Below, piece after piece: positions 1 to 7,546 of a DNA stretch of 31,052 nucleotides (position 1 is its first letter; each line of letters begins with the position of its first letter). Source of the DNA: Myxococcales bacterium (GTDB taxonomy: Bacteria; Myxococcota; Myxococcia; Myxococcales; Myxococcaceae); assembly GCA_003153055.1 (NCBI GenBank), contig PMBV01000160.1, positions 1 to 31,052 of the forward strand, read 5' to 3'. A model generated the notes under the pieces. That model had not been told where the DNA came from. It made no database searches and saw only the letters and a program-made list of their open reading frames with translations. Made by a program: the position numbers and the translations under genes.

Positions 1-1004
1 TCGGTGGGGGCGATCTTGTCGATGCGTTTGTAGACGTCGCGCATGCCCTGGCAGGCGCCGATGAGGTCGCCGTAGGTGTGCTGCTCGAGCCGGCTCTTGA
101 GGCTCACGTTCTCGAGCTTCAACTCGTTGACGAGCAGCGCGTTCTGCACGATGAGCGACGCCTGCGCGGCGAAGATGGTGAGCGTGTCGAGGGCCTTCTG
201 GTCGAACCGATTCACCAGCCGATCGTTGCCGAGGTAGATGACGCCGAAGAGGTCTCCCTTGTGCATCAGGGGGGCGCACATCACCGAGGACAACTTCAGG
301 TTCACCACCGAGTCCGAGGCCCGGAACTCGGGGTCTGCCAGGGCGTCGGCGATGATCAGCGCCCGCTTCTGCTTCACCACCTTGGCCACGATGGAGTCCG
401 ACACTCGCTCGATGGCGTCCTCGATGGTCTCCCGGGACACGTTGCGCGCGGCCTTGACGCGGGGCTGGTCCGACTCCATGAGAATGAGGAAGCCCTTGTC
501 GGCCCGGGCCACCTCGACGCACTCGTCGATGAGGTTCTCGAGCAGGCGATCGATGTCGTGGCTGCCCAACAGGTGTTCAGAGAACGCGGTGAGGCGCTTG
601 AGCGCTGCCAGCTCACGGCCAGCGACGCCGGGCTGGTCGAGCGTCGAGGCATCGGAGTCCGGGGGTTCAGCCGCAGCGAAGCCGCTGGGGTCGCGGCTCA
701 CCAGGGCGGGCTGCGCGAGTGGCGAGTCAGCCGAGGTGAAGACGAGCTCTGAGTTGCCGACCTGAACGACGTCGTTCGACTGGAGCGCGCGCTCGCTCAA
801 GGCGCGCCCGTTGACGACGAAGTCATGCTCGCCGCCGATGCGGTAGGTCGCGCCGTCGAAGAGCACCGCGAAGGCCGTCTCAGGCACCTTCGGGTCGTCG
901 AGCACGACGTCGTTGTCGGCACTCCGGCCGATGCTCGTGACGCGCTTGAAGAGGGTGACCGAGCGGGTCTTCCCGTCAGGCGTCTTGATGGTCAACCCGG
1001 GCAT
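1..1004 (-). CDS. FHA-GAF domain regulator, probably a sigma-54-dependent activator (C-terminus outside window)
   Basis: Partial gene: 334 codons are visible from the ATG at 1004, and the 3' part lies beyond position 1. Residues about 5-90 read as an FHA phosphothreonine-binding domain (GRSADN around 26-31, VNGRAL around 64-69). Residues about 145-290 are a GAF domain followed by a short helical linker. The last visible residues (311-334, GDLIGACQGMRDVYKR then IDKIAPT) match the opening of the sigma-54-interacting AAA+ domain (LIGxSxxMRxVxxxI.KVA), so the missing part is probably an NtrC-type ATPase plus a DNA-binding helix-turn-helix. The start is supported by an AAGGAG Shine-Dalgarno about 6 bases upstream, close behind the stop of the preceding gene (15-base gap). 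It is the third gene of an operon headed by a Ser/Thr kinase. FHA domains bind phosphothreonine, so phosphorylation-dependent transcription control is the likely role (inference). The FHA and GAF calls are firm; the sigma-54 part is inferred from only about 24 residues. Confidence 0.82.
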   Translation of the reverse strand, partial: MPGLTIKTPDGKTRSVTLFKRVTSIGRSADNDVVLDDPKVPETAFAVLFDGATYRIGGEHDFVVNGRALSERALQSNDVVQVGNSELVFTSADSPLAQPALVSRDPSGFAAAEPPDSDASTLDQPGVAGRELAALKRLTAFSEHLLGSHDIDRLLENLIDECVEVARADKGFLILMESDQPRVKAARNVSRETIEDAIERVSDSIVAKVVKQKRALIIADALADPEFRASDSVVNLKLSSVMCAPLMHKGDLFGVIYLGNDRLVNRFDQKALDTLTIFAAQASLIVQNALLVNELKLENVSLKSRLEQHTYGDLIGACQGMRDVYKRIDKIAPT

Positions 1005-1019
1005 GACAGGCTCCTTGTC

Positions 1020-1970
1020 CTAGAAGACCACGGTGAGTCCGGCGCCGAGGCCGCCGGGGGTGAGGAACAGCTCGAGGCTGGTCTTCAGCGGCTCGAGGAT
1101 CGGCTGCTTGGTCTCGGTGATGACCTCGCCCTTGTGGTGCCAGAGCGCTTCGCCGGCTCCCGCCGCCCAGAGGGCGTAGAACGCGGCGCCGGTGCCGTAC
1201 TTGAGGGCTGTCCACACCCTGTACTCCCCCATGCGGGCCTCGGGGATTCTCCGCCCGGTGACGTAATAGATCCCGGTCTTGTCGGCGGTGAACCGATCTT
1301 CGAGCATGAGAGAGTAGTCCGCGTAGAGCGAGTTGATGGCGAAGTAGGCGATGACGCTGGTGATGGCGACGATCGCCTCGGAGATCGCGAGGAGGACGCC
1401 CCACTCGACTCGGCCTTGCTGGAACTGCCCGGCCCCGAAGGGGAGGAAGTTCACGAGGAGCGAGCGCTTCTCGATGGTTCGAATCGTCACCGTGCGAGTC
1501 AGCTCGTCGAGCCTCTTCTTGCGTTCCTCCTCGGCTTGCCGCAGCCGCTCCCTTTCTTCTTGCTCGAGGCGCTGTTGCTCGAGCTTGAGGGCGAGGCTCT
1601 GGCGTACCAGGTTCAGGCTCTCGGCGTTGTCTTTGCGCACCTGCTCGAACAGCTTCATGACCACCGGTGCGACGGCGAACGGGTCGAGCTGGTAGTCGGG
1701 CTCGAGCTGGAGCATCTGGAGGAAGTGCGTCTTGGCTGCCTTCTGATCGTTCAGGTTGAAGGCCGACAGCCCGGCGATCTGATGGAGCGTGAGGCGCTGC
1801 TGGGCGGTGAAGTTGGACAGCCCGATGGCGTCTTGAGCCTTCTGCAAGGCCTCGGCGAACCGGCCGAGGTCGTAGGACTGACGGCACCGCTCCACCTCGC
1901 GATCGGGCGAGAACTGGGACCATCCCGTCGTGGCCACGATGAGGCTGAGGACGAGGGCTCGCCGAGTCAA
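1020..1970 (-). CDS. Exported TPR/coiled-coil protein with C-terminal membrane segment, unknown function
   Basis: 316 residues. The N-terminus (basic MTRR, then a hydrophobic stretch to about residue 18) looks like a Sec signal peptide. Residues about 22-110 resemble TPR-type helical pairs (CRQSYDLGRFAEALQKAQDA; later KAAKTHFLQMLQLEPDY). Residues about 120-160 are a charged Glu/Arg/Gln coiled coil. A glycine-rich hydrophobic part follows (FLPFGAGQFQQG at 175-186, then a membrane-spanning stretch about 190-215), a pattern seen in small membrane proteins of the DUF5683-like kind. The ATG overlaps the stop of the upstream kinase by four bases (ATGA), so translation is probably coupled. It sits between a membrane Ser/Thr kinase and an FHA regulator and may be a kinase-associated envelope sensor or scaffold (inference). 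No enzymatic motif is visible. Confidence 0.72.
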   Translation of the reverse strand: MTRRALVLSLIVATTGWSQFSPDREVERCRQSYDLGRFAEALQKAQDAIGLSNFTAQQRLTLHQIAGLSAFNLNDQKAAKTHFLQMLQLEPDYQLDPFAVAPVVMKLFEQVRKDNAESLNLVRQSLALKLEQQRLEQEERERLRQAEEERKKRLDELTRTVTIRTIEKRSLLVNFLPFGAGQFQQGRVEWGVLLAISEAIVAITSVIAYFAINSLYADYSLMLEDRFTADKTGIYYVTGRRIPEARMGEYRVWTALKYGTGAAFYALWAAGAGEALWHHKGEVITETKQPILEPLKTSLELFLTPGGLGAGLTVVF

Positions 1971-3739
1971 GGCTCCCCTCGGTCGATCAGCGTGGCCTTG
2001 CCCGGCTCCACCCAGCGGCTGCCTTTCGCCATCACCGCCCCACCTTGGGTGATCTCGTACTCGACCAAGTGCTGCATCTTCGTCGAGCCGGCAGGCGGCG
2101 TGTTGATGCGAAAGGGCTCTTTCTTGGCCTCGGCGACGGTGCGCTCGACGGCGCCCACGCGCACCCGGGCCTCCTCGGGGAAGCCCGAGAAGGAGACAAG
2201 CGAGGGTCGCAGCGGCGCGATGAGCGGCACTTCTTGGCCGGCCTCGACCGTCATCACCACGACGCGCGCCGTGGGGTCGCAGGCGTCGCAGGTGACAGTG
2301 AAGCGGTGGGGGCCTTTGGAGAGCTTCATCGTGTGCCGGGCGAGGGCGTCCTTGGATCTGGGGCCGTCGTCGACCTGCACGTAGCCGAACGGCCGAACGA
2401 CCACCACAACATCGACGAGCTCAGGGGCGTGGCGTGCCTCGTGGCTCGAGACGGGCTTGGGAGGTGGCTCCGGAGGCGGCGCTAACTCTGACGGAGGGGC
2501 GGCCGGACGCTTGGGCCAGTCGAAGTTGCCAAGCGTGACGTCGGTGGGGGCGAAGGTCGAGGGGAGCTTGAAGTCGCCCGGCCGCGTCGCCACCTCGACG
2601 CCCTTGAGCGCGCCGAGGAGGACGACGAAGCCCGCGCCGGCGGCCCACGCGGTTCGGCGCAGGCGTTGGTTCTTCCGGTCGCGCTGTCGCCGGGCCTGCA
2701 TCTGATCGAGCAGCTGGGTGGCGCGCGGGTGCCGGGGCTCGTGAGCGAGGGCGTGGTTCAAGGCGGCCATCGCACGCGCGGTCTTGCGCTCTCCCATGAG
2801 TCGCTCGGCGCGGACCACGAGCGCCTGGGTGATGCGGGGGACGAGCTCCTTGCGGTAGGCCTTGGGGTCCTGGAAGAACTTCGGGAGCTCCTCGTGGGGC
2901 CGCTCGATGCCGACCCCAGCGAGGAGCTCGCTTAGCGCGTCCTTGAGCTCGCCGGCGTGGGCGTAGCGGGCCGACGGCTGTCGCTTGAGGCACGTGGCGA
3001 TGACTTCGGCGAGCTCGTCCGACACCGTGGGGACGAGCTGGCGCGGGTCCCGGTAGGCTCCGTCGAGGATCCGCTTGAGCGTCGCGGTGGTGTTGGGGGC
3101 CACGAACGGCAAGGAGCCGGTCGCGAACAGGTAGAGCATCGTCCCCATGGAGAAGACGTCGGCCGGCGCGCCCGCCTCCTCTCCCTCGATGATCTCGGGA
3201 GCCATGTGCGCCGGAGACCCGACGAGCGCCCCGGTCATCGTCACCTTCTCGTCGCGATCGAGGATCTTGGCGATGCCGAAGTCCATGAGCTTGAGCGCGC
3301 CATCCCAGCGGATCATCACGTTCTCGGGCTTGAGATCGCGGTGCAGCACCCCTGCCTCGTGCGCGTGCGCCAGCGCGGCACTCAGCGTGTGCACGACCAT
3401 CGCCGCGATCTCCGGAGGCTGGAGCGGCTCGTCGGTGAGGAACTCACGCAGCGTCTTCCCTCGAATGTACTCGGTGACGATGTACGCGTCGGCGGCGTCA
3501 CCCTGCGCAAAGTCGAACACCTCGAGAATGTTCGGGTGGCTCAGCCGCGCGACAGCCTGGGCCTCTCGCTCCAGCCGCCGGCGCGACTCCGCCCGGTTGG
3601 CCAGGTGAGGGTGCAGCACCTTCACGGCCACCTCGCGACTCAAGGCCGTATCCACGCCTTTGTACACCACGCTCATTCCGCCTTGGCCGAGCTGCTCGAC
3701 GATGCGGTACCTCCCGATTTGACGGCCGACGAGCGACAT
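1967..3739 (-). CDS. Membrane Ser/Thr protein kinase (PknB-like) with C-terminal PEGA-like periplasmic region
   Basis: 590 residues. The N-terminal kinase domain (about 11-275) is complete: glycine loop GQGGMSVV (18-25), ATP lysine in VAVKVL (K40), catalytic loop HRDLKPEN (133-140), DFG at 153-155 and APE at 180-182. Helical, TPR-like sequence follows (about 295-350), then a basic stretch and one transmembrane helix (about 364-382). The C-terminal part has a Pro-rich linker and a beta-rich region (VVVVRPFGYVQVDDG, KGPHRFTVTC) that resembles PEGA domains. The kinase would therefore be cytoplasmic with an extracytoplasmic sensor. It is the first gene of an operon with the TPR protein and the FHA regulator. 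FHA domains commonly read Thr phosphorylation, so the regulator is a natural substrate (inference). The start is the ATG at 3739, behind a purine-rich GAGGGGTGGG. All catalytic residues are present, so it is probably active. Confidence 0.93.
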   Translation of the reverse strand: MSLVGRQIGRYRIVEQLGQGGMSVVYKGVDTALSREVAVKVLHPHLANRAESRRRLEREAQAVARLSHPNILEVFDFAQGDAADAYIVTEYIRGKTLREFLTDEPLQPPEIAAMVVHTLSAALAHAHEAGVLHRDLKPENVMIRWDGALKLMDFGIAKILDRDEKVTMTGALVGSPAHMAPEIIEGEEAGAPADVFSMGTMLYLFATGSLPFVAPNTTATLKRILDGAYRDPRQLVPTVSDELAEVIATCLKRQPSARYAHAGELKDALSELLAGVGIERPHEELPKFFQDPKAYRKELVPRITQALVVRAERLMGERKTARAMAALNHALAHEPRHPRATQLLDQMQARRQRDRKNQRLRRTAWAAGAGFVVLLGALKGVEVATRPGDFKLPSTFAPTDVTLGNFDWPKRPAAPPSELAPPPEPPPKPVSSHEARHAPELVDVVVVVRPFGYVQVDDGPRSKDALARHTMKLSKGPHRFTVTCDACDPTARVVVMTVEAGQEVPLIAPLRPSLVSFSGFPEEARVRVGAVERTVAEAKKEPFRINTPPAGSTKMQHLVEYEITQGGAVMAKGSRWVEPGKATLIDRGEP

Positions 3740-3886
3740 GGGTCACCCACCCCTCCAAGCCCCGGTTTGCACACACCCTCCAAGTCACGTGCTGTGGTGG
3801 CGCAGCCTATGACACGAACGCCGTGCTCTTCCAGCATCTCGTGACAGTGTGGTCAGGGCGGCATGGCGGCGGTGACAGAGTCACCC
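3740..3886 (-). promoter_or_regulatory. Intergenic region upstream of the kinase operon
   Basis: This 147-base gap separates the small TPR protein gene from the start of the kinase operon, both on the minus strand. The operon promoter should lie here because the next upstream gene ends with a hairpin (3871-3885). I see no convincing -35/-10 pair or sigma-54 site. Confidence 0.3.
3871..3885 (-). terminator. Perfect hairpin just downstream of the small TPR protein gene
   Basis: GGTGAC-AGA-GTCACC is an exact inverted repeat with 6-bp arms and a 3-base loop. It starts one base past the stop codon of the minus-strand gene that ends at 3887. There is no T-tract, so it may be a weak or factor-assisted terminator, or an operator for the kinase operon that begins downstream. 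Confidence 0.4.
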
Positions 3887-4330
3887 CTAGCGCCGTCGAG
3901 CCGCGATTCGGTCCAAGAGGTGCTCGAGGAGGTGCTGTTTGTCGAGCGAGGGGCGATGGGTCTTGGCCTGGGCGAGCTGGAAGAGCTCGGCGAGCCGCTC
4001 GCGGATGAGCTCCGAGGCGGGCTGAGCCTGGGCGAGCTCGCGGTAGATGGCGACGGCGCTGGCGAAGTCTCCTCGGCTGGCGAGGGCCTCGGCGCGCTGG
4101 GCCGGGGTCGCCGCGAGGCCAGATGGCTCGGAGTGCCAGGTCGCGTTGGCGTTGACGAGCTCCTCGGGCTGGAGGCTGCCTTCGATGAGCGTGAGCCGCT
4201 GCTCGAGGGCCTGGTCCCCCGGGTACGCCCGCGAGACGGCCCTCAGCATCTCGAGCGCGTCTCCCAGGTCACCGCGACGGATGCTCCGCTCGGCCCGTTG
4301 CTCCAAGGCGGCTCGTTGCTCGGGAGTCAT
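3887..4330 (-). CDS. Small TPR-like cytoplasmic protein, unknown function
   Basis: 147 residues from the ATG at 4330 (MTPEQRAALEQRAERSIRRG). The frame stays open further upstream to 4480, but that extension lacks helical repeat character and would run over the divergent promoter region, so the shorter start is preferred. The Shine-Dalgarno is poor. Two or three Ala/Leu-rich helical hairpins of TPR type are visible (GDLGDALEMLRAVSRAYPGD, GDFASAVAIYRELAQAQP), each with the small-residue/Tyr spacing usual for TPRs. There is no signal peptide and no membrane helix. It is read divergently from the unknown membrane protein starting near 4431. Such proteins usually act as protein-protein adaptors; no specific partner is evident. 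Confidence 0.68.
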   Translation of the reverse strand: MTPEQRAALEQRAERSIRRGDLGDALEMLRAVSRAYPGDQALEQRLTLIEGSLQPEELVNANATWHSEPSGLAATPAQRAEALASRGDFASAVAIYRELAQAQPASELIRERLAELFQLAQAKTHRPSLDKQHLLEHLLDRIAARRR

Positions 4331-4430
4331 GGGCCCATCTAAAGCACAGCGGCTCCACGGGAGCCAACGCGTGAAAGCCACGGTGGTCGCCTCGTGGGGC
4401 TGTGGCATAACGGCTCGAGTGGGCACTGTG

Positions 4431-5081
4431 ATGCTGCTGGTGACGTTGGGCGCCGTTGACCTGCTCGGCGCGCCGCTCAAGCAAGATGGGTATCAGGTTC
4501 GCCCACCACGGACCTTTCGCATGACCCGCATGCACCTGTTCCACGGGACCCGCGCGGGCGTGGTGACGGTGGCCGGGAGCTCCTCGGCGACGCGTTTCCT
4601 CAGCGCGGCGCTCCTCGACGGAGACGGGGAGGACGCCGCCACCATGGCCATCGCCGTGACCGACGCGGCCTTCGCCCTGAGCCCCTCAGCGAGAGACGAG
4701 GTGTCGACGGCGGTGTTGCGCCATTTTCGAGACGAGCTGGCCATGCCCTTCGTGCTCGAAGGCGCCGAGGTGAAGGGTACCTCGGTGCCCCGGGTGCAAG
4801 TGCTCGGCTCGATCCGCCAGGGGAGCCAACTGCGGCGGGTGCTGGCCGCGGCGTTCCCAGGGGAAGCCCGGCACGCGGTGGTGCTCTTCACCGTGCCCTC
4901 GGGCCGGTGGGACGAAGAGCGGCCGATTTTGGAGGCGAGCCTCGACACCTTCAGGCTCGACGCCCCTCCGCCGGGGCTCTCTCGACAGTGGCGCTGGGCG
5001 CTGGTCGTGCTCACGTCTTCGTTGCTGGCCCTGTCGCTCGGCCTGTGGCGGCGCCGAAGGGCCCAGGGAGGCGCGGAGTGA
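4431..5081 (+). CDS. Exported protein with C-terminal membrane anchor, unknown function
   Basis: About 216 residues from the ATG at 4431; in-frame GTG codons at 4371, 4419 and 4428 are alternative starts, and none has a strong Shine-Dalgarno. The N-terminus (MLLVTLGAVDLLGAP) fits a short signal peptide. The middle is a mixed alpha/beta domain with no motif I recognise. One transmembrane helix near the C-terminus (RWALVVLTSSLLALSLGLW) is followed by a basic tail (RRRRAQ), suggesting a protein held in the inner membrane with its domain outside. The stop overlaps the GTG start of the TauE/SafE permease (GTGA), so the two are translationally coupled and probably work together (inference). I do not recognise the family. 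Confidence 0.65.
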   Translation: MLLVTLGAVDLLGAPLKQDGYQVRPPRTFRMTRMHLFHGTRAGVVTVAGSSSATRFLSAALLDGDGEDAATMAIAVTDAAFALSPSARDEVSTAVLRHFRDELAMPFVLEGAEVKGTSVPRVQVLGSIRQGSQLRRVLAAAFPGEARHAVVLFTVPSGRWDEERPILEASLDTFRLDAPPPGLSRQWRWALVVLTSSLLALSLGLWRRRRAQGGAE

Positions 5082-5836
5082 CGCTGTCCTTCGGGGCGCT
5101 CCTCGCGCTGTTCGGGGTGGCCTTCGCCGCCGGGGTGGTCGACGCCATCGCCGGGGGAGGGGGCTTGTTGACGCTCCCCACGCTGTTGACCGCCGGGTTG
5201 CCACCCCAGCTCGTCATCGGCACCAACAAAGGTTCGGCCGTCTTCGGCAGTGGCGCGGCTCTGCTCCGGTTCGTACGCGCTGGGCTCGTCGATTGGCGGC
5301 GGGTGTGGCCACTCTTCTTCGTGGGGGCGCTGGGTTCGCTTGGGGGCGCCACGTTGCTGTTGGCCCTCGACCCCACGATCCTCAAGCCGCTCGTGCTGGT
5401 GTTGCTGGTGCTCGCGGGCACGGTGGTCGCCTTCGTTCGGCCGAGGCCCTCGGTCGAGGCTCTTCCAGGTCGACGGCTCAAGGTGGCCGCGCTGGCGCTG
5501 GTGGTTGGGGCCTACGATGGCTTCTTCGGCCCAGGGACAGGCACGTTCCTCATCATCGGCTTCGTCACGCTCCTGCCGCTCTCACTGTCGCAGGCGTCGG
5601 CCAACGCCAAGGTGGTGAATGTCGGCTCCAACGTGGCCGCCGTGGCGCTGTTCGCGTCGCGAGGGGTGATTCGCTGGGACGTGGCGCTGCCCATGGCCGT
5701 GGCCCAGTTCCTCGGCGGGACGGTCGGCGCCCACCTGGCGGTCCGGGGCGGCGATACGCTCGTTCGCCGAGTGGTGCTGGTCGTCGTACTGGCCTTGGTG
5801 CTGCGGCTGGCCGTCGACCTCTGGGTCTCAGGCTGA
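5078..5836 (+). CDS. TauE/SafE family (YfcA-like) membrane permease
   Basis: 252 residues from a GTG start at 5078 that overlaps the previous stop (GTGA) and has an AGGGAGG Shine-Dalgarno 7-8 bases upstream; the frame is open earlier but that part is only a shadow of the preceding gene. The protein is almost entirely hydrophobic with about eight membrane helices. It has the two glycine-rich signatures of the family: AGVVDAIAGGGGLLTLPTLL near the N-terminus with GTNKGSAVFGS after it, and the pseudo-repeat GAYDGFFGPGTGTFLI in the second half with SQASANAKVVNVGSN. Members are proposed to export sulfite, sulfoacetate or other small organosulfur anions; the substrate cannot be told here. Its length (about 250) is normal for the family. 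Confidence 0.92.
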   Translation: MTLSFGALLALFGVAFAAGVVDAIAGGGGLLTLPTLLTAGLPPQLVIGTNKGSAVFGSGAALLRFVRAGLVDWRRVWPLFFVGALGSLGGATLLLALDPTILKPLVLVLLVLAGTVVAFVRPRPSVEALPGRRLKVAALALVVGAYDGFFGPGTGTFLIIGFVTLLPLSLSQASANAKVVNVGSNVAAVALFASRGVIRWDVALPMAVAQFLGGTVGAHLAVRGGDTLVRRVVLVVVLALVLRLAVDLWVSG

Positions 5837-5852
5837 CCGGGGGACGCGAACT

Positions 5853-6344
5853 CTAGCGCTCGCAGACCTGGGTCGCCGGCTCGGCGTGGGCAGCGCGAGC
5901 CATCAGCTGTGCGCGGGCCTCGTCGTCCACCAGCACCAGGGTCCAGTGGCCATCGGTCTTGAGGACCAGCGCGGTGCTCGGCGTCACTTGCCCCGAGCGC
6001 AGCAGCTCGTCGAGCTCGGCCAAGGCGATGGCCTGGGTGGCGGCGTCGAGCTCTTGGAAGGTCTCGTTGGCCGCCATGGCGGAGGTGTTGTTGATGGCGC
6101 CGGTCTCGGGGAAGGGGAAGTTGTCTCCCAAGATCACCACCAGCAAGGCCTGGAGGGGGAAGGTGACGACGTCCACCGCGAAGGTGATGGGCAACAGGAA
6201 GATGCCGGTCGTCTTTCGATCGGGGAGCGAGGGGCGGCGCACCGTGATGCCCAGGAAGGCGCGGTCGACGAGGCGAGACAGCATGCACCCGGGCAGGAGT
6301 GACACGGCGAGGGCTACGGCGACGATTCGCGGGAAGCGCTTCAT
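5853..6344 (-). CDS. Small lipoprotein, possibly YceK/YidQ-like
   Basis: 163 residues from the ATG at 6344, chosen because AAGGAG lies 6 bases upstream and because it puts a textbook lipoprotein signal at the very N-terminus (MKRFPRIVAVALAVSLLPGC; lipobox LPGC, Cys20). An in-frame ATG 27 bases further upstream is less good. After the Cys comes a region with LLPITFAVDVVTFPLQALL, which recalls the DLP-S-L-V-x-D-T-x-x-L-P pattern of YceK/YidQ lipoproteins. The C-terminal half is soluble and alpha-rich with no known motif. It is convergent with the permease and ends only 16 bases from it. The function is unknown; the family link is tentative. Confidence 0.7.
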   Translation of the reverse strand: MKRFPRIVAVALAVSLLPGCMLSRLVDRAFLGITVRRPSLPDRKTTGIFLLPITFAVDVVTFPLQALLVVILGDNFPFPETGAINNTSAMAANETFQELDAATQAIALAELDELLRSGQVTPSTALVLKTDGHWTLVLVDDEARAQLMARAAHAEPATQVCER

Positions 6345-6379
6345 GGAGGCTCCTTCTCTCTTACCGATCATTGGGGGCG

Positions 6380-6394
6380 GATCCCTTCGGGATC
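6380..6394. terminator. Hairpin between the lipoprotein gene and the ATP-grasp gene
   Basis: GATCCC-TTC-GGGATC is an exact inverted repeat (6-bp arms, 3-base loop). It lies about 38 bases past the stop of the minus-strand ATP-grasp gene and 36 bases before the start of the lipoprotein gene. There is no T-run in either direction, so a terminator and an operator for the lipoprotein gene are both possible. Confidence 0.35.
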
Positions 6395-6431
6395 AAGAGA
6401 ATGTCCACCTCCGCGCTGCTGTCACAGGCTG

Positions 6432-7517
6432 CTACAGGTTGGGCCTCCCCACGTCGGTTCGAGCCGTCGCTCGTGGCTCTGGTTTGGGCTCGGGCGGAGC
6501 TTCGGGCACTTTCTCGGGCCGAACCTTGAGCTGGTAGCGAATGGCCGCCGACTCGATGATGCGCCCGATCAGCTGGGTGTACGAGAGGCCCCGCTCACTG
6601 GCGCCCATGGCCAGCTCGCTCTCCTTCTCGAGGTAGGGGTTGGGGTTCACCTCGAGCACGAAGGGCTCGCCGGTCTTCTCGGAGATGCGGAAGTCGACGC
6701 GGGCATAGTCGCGGATCTTGAGCGCTCGGAAGGCGAGCAAGGCACTGCGCTCGATGCGGGCCTGGAGGTCGGGCCCAATGTCTCGCGCGATGACCAGGTG
6801 TGGGCTCTGGTCGGTGACGGCTCCGAATTTCACCTGTCGATCCGACACTCGGGGAATCGCTGCGTCCCAGTCACCCCAGTCGAGCTCGACGATGGGGAGT
6901 ATCTCGGGGCGGGTCGGCGTGCCGATCACCCCCACGTACACCTCTCGGCCGTCGATGAACTCCTCAGCCAGCGCCTCGTCGTCGAGGGACTTGCGAATGT
7001 CGCGCACCCGGCGAGTGAGCTCGTCCCAGTCTTTGACCACCGAGTGTTGGCCGATGCCGATGGAGGCGTCGGTCCTCGCTGGCTTCACGATCAGCGGGAA
7101 CGAGAGGCGCCCGAAGGCCTCGAAGGCCTCTCCGTCGAAGGTGAGGAAGTTGGGGGTGATGACCTCGTGGTACTCGAGGAGCTGCTTGGTGAGGATCTTG
7201 TCTTGCGCCAGCAGCAGCCCGGCGGTGCCCGAGCCGGTGAAGCGGATTCGCGCCATCTCCATCAGCGCCGCCACGTTCACCTCGAGGCGGTAGTCGTCGG
7301 CGAAGGTCTCGCAGACGTTGAAGACGAGGTCGGCCTGGGCGTCTTCGATGGCCTTGAGCAGGTCGAAGACCCGGTCATGGACCCCGATGGTGACGGTCTG
7401 ATGCCCCAATTCGGTCAGGGCCTCCGACACGTGCTCCACGACGGGGTCAATGGGCTCACCCGAGGGCTGGTAATGCAGGACGGCGATCTTCAACGGCGGG
7501 ACAGTCGCGGCGGCCAT
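6432..7517 (-). CDS. D-alanine-D-alanine ligase-like ATP-grasp enzyme
   Basis: 361 residues with the Ddl-type three-part ATP-grasp fold. The N-terminal domain has FNVCETFADDYRLE and the following FTGSGTAG, equivalent to the FN-EG...TGS region of Ddl. The central domain has the ATP-binding lysine (PLIVKPARTDASIGIG, K145) and the adenine-side acids (AEEFIDGREVYVGV). The C-terminal domain carries the metal-binding segment YARVDFRIS and FVLEVNPNPY (E289, N291). True Ddl has N-T-M-P-G at that last place; here it is NPNP, so the acceptor substrate probably differs from D-Ala. A Pro-rich, low-complexity tail follows residue 335. The Shine-Dalgarno is weak. The gene follows the metallopeptidase gene by 29 bases on the same strand, so they probably form one transcript. 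The predicted reaction is ATP-dependent ligation of a carboxylate to an amine; substrate unknown. Confidence 0.88.
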   Translation of the reverse strand: MAAATVPPLKIAVLHYQPSGEPIDPVVEHVSEALTELGHQTVTIGVHDRVFDLLKAIEDAQADLVFNVCETFADDYRLEVNVAALMEMARIRFTGSGTAGLLLAQDKILTKQLLEYHEVITPNFLTFDGEAFEAFGRLSFPLIVKPARTDASIGIGQHSVVKDWDELTRRVRDIRKSLDDEALAEEFIDGREVYVGVIGTPTRPEILPIVELDWGDWDAAIPRVSDRQVKFGAVTDQSPHLVIARDIGPDLQARIERSALLAFRALKIRDYARVDFRISEKTGEPFVLEVNPNPYLEKESELAMGASERGLSYTQLIGRIIESAAIRYQLKVRPEKVPEAPPEPKPEPRATARTDVGRPNL

Positions 7518-7546
7518 GCGGTTGCCGCACTGTAGCGCAGAAGTGC

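Noticed and set aside
374..2993. Long open frames antisense to or overlapping the kinase operon (for example 825-2384 plus and 2421-2993 minus)
   Set aside because: They are Arg/Gly/Ala/Pro-rich shadows caused by high GC; the opposite or other frame encodes recognisable kinase, TPR and FHA/GAF domains.
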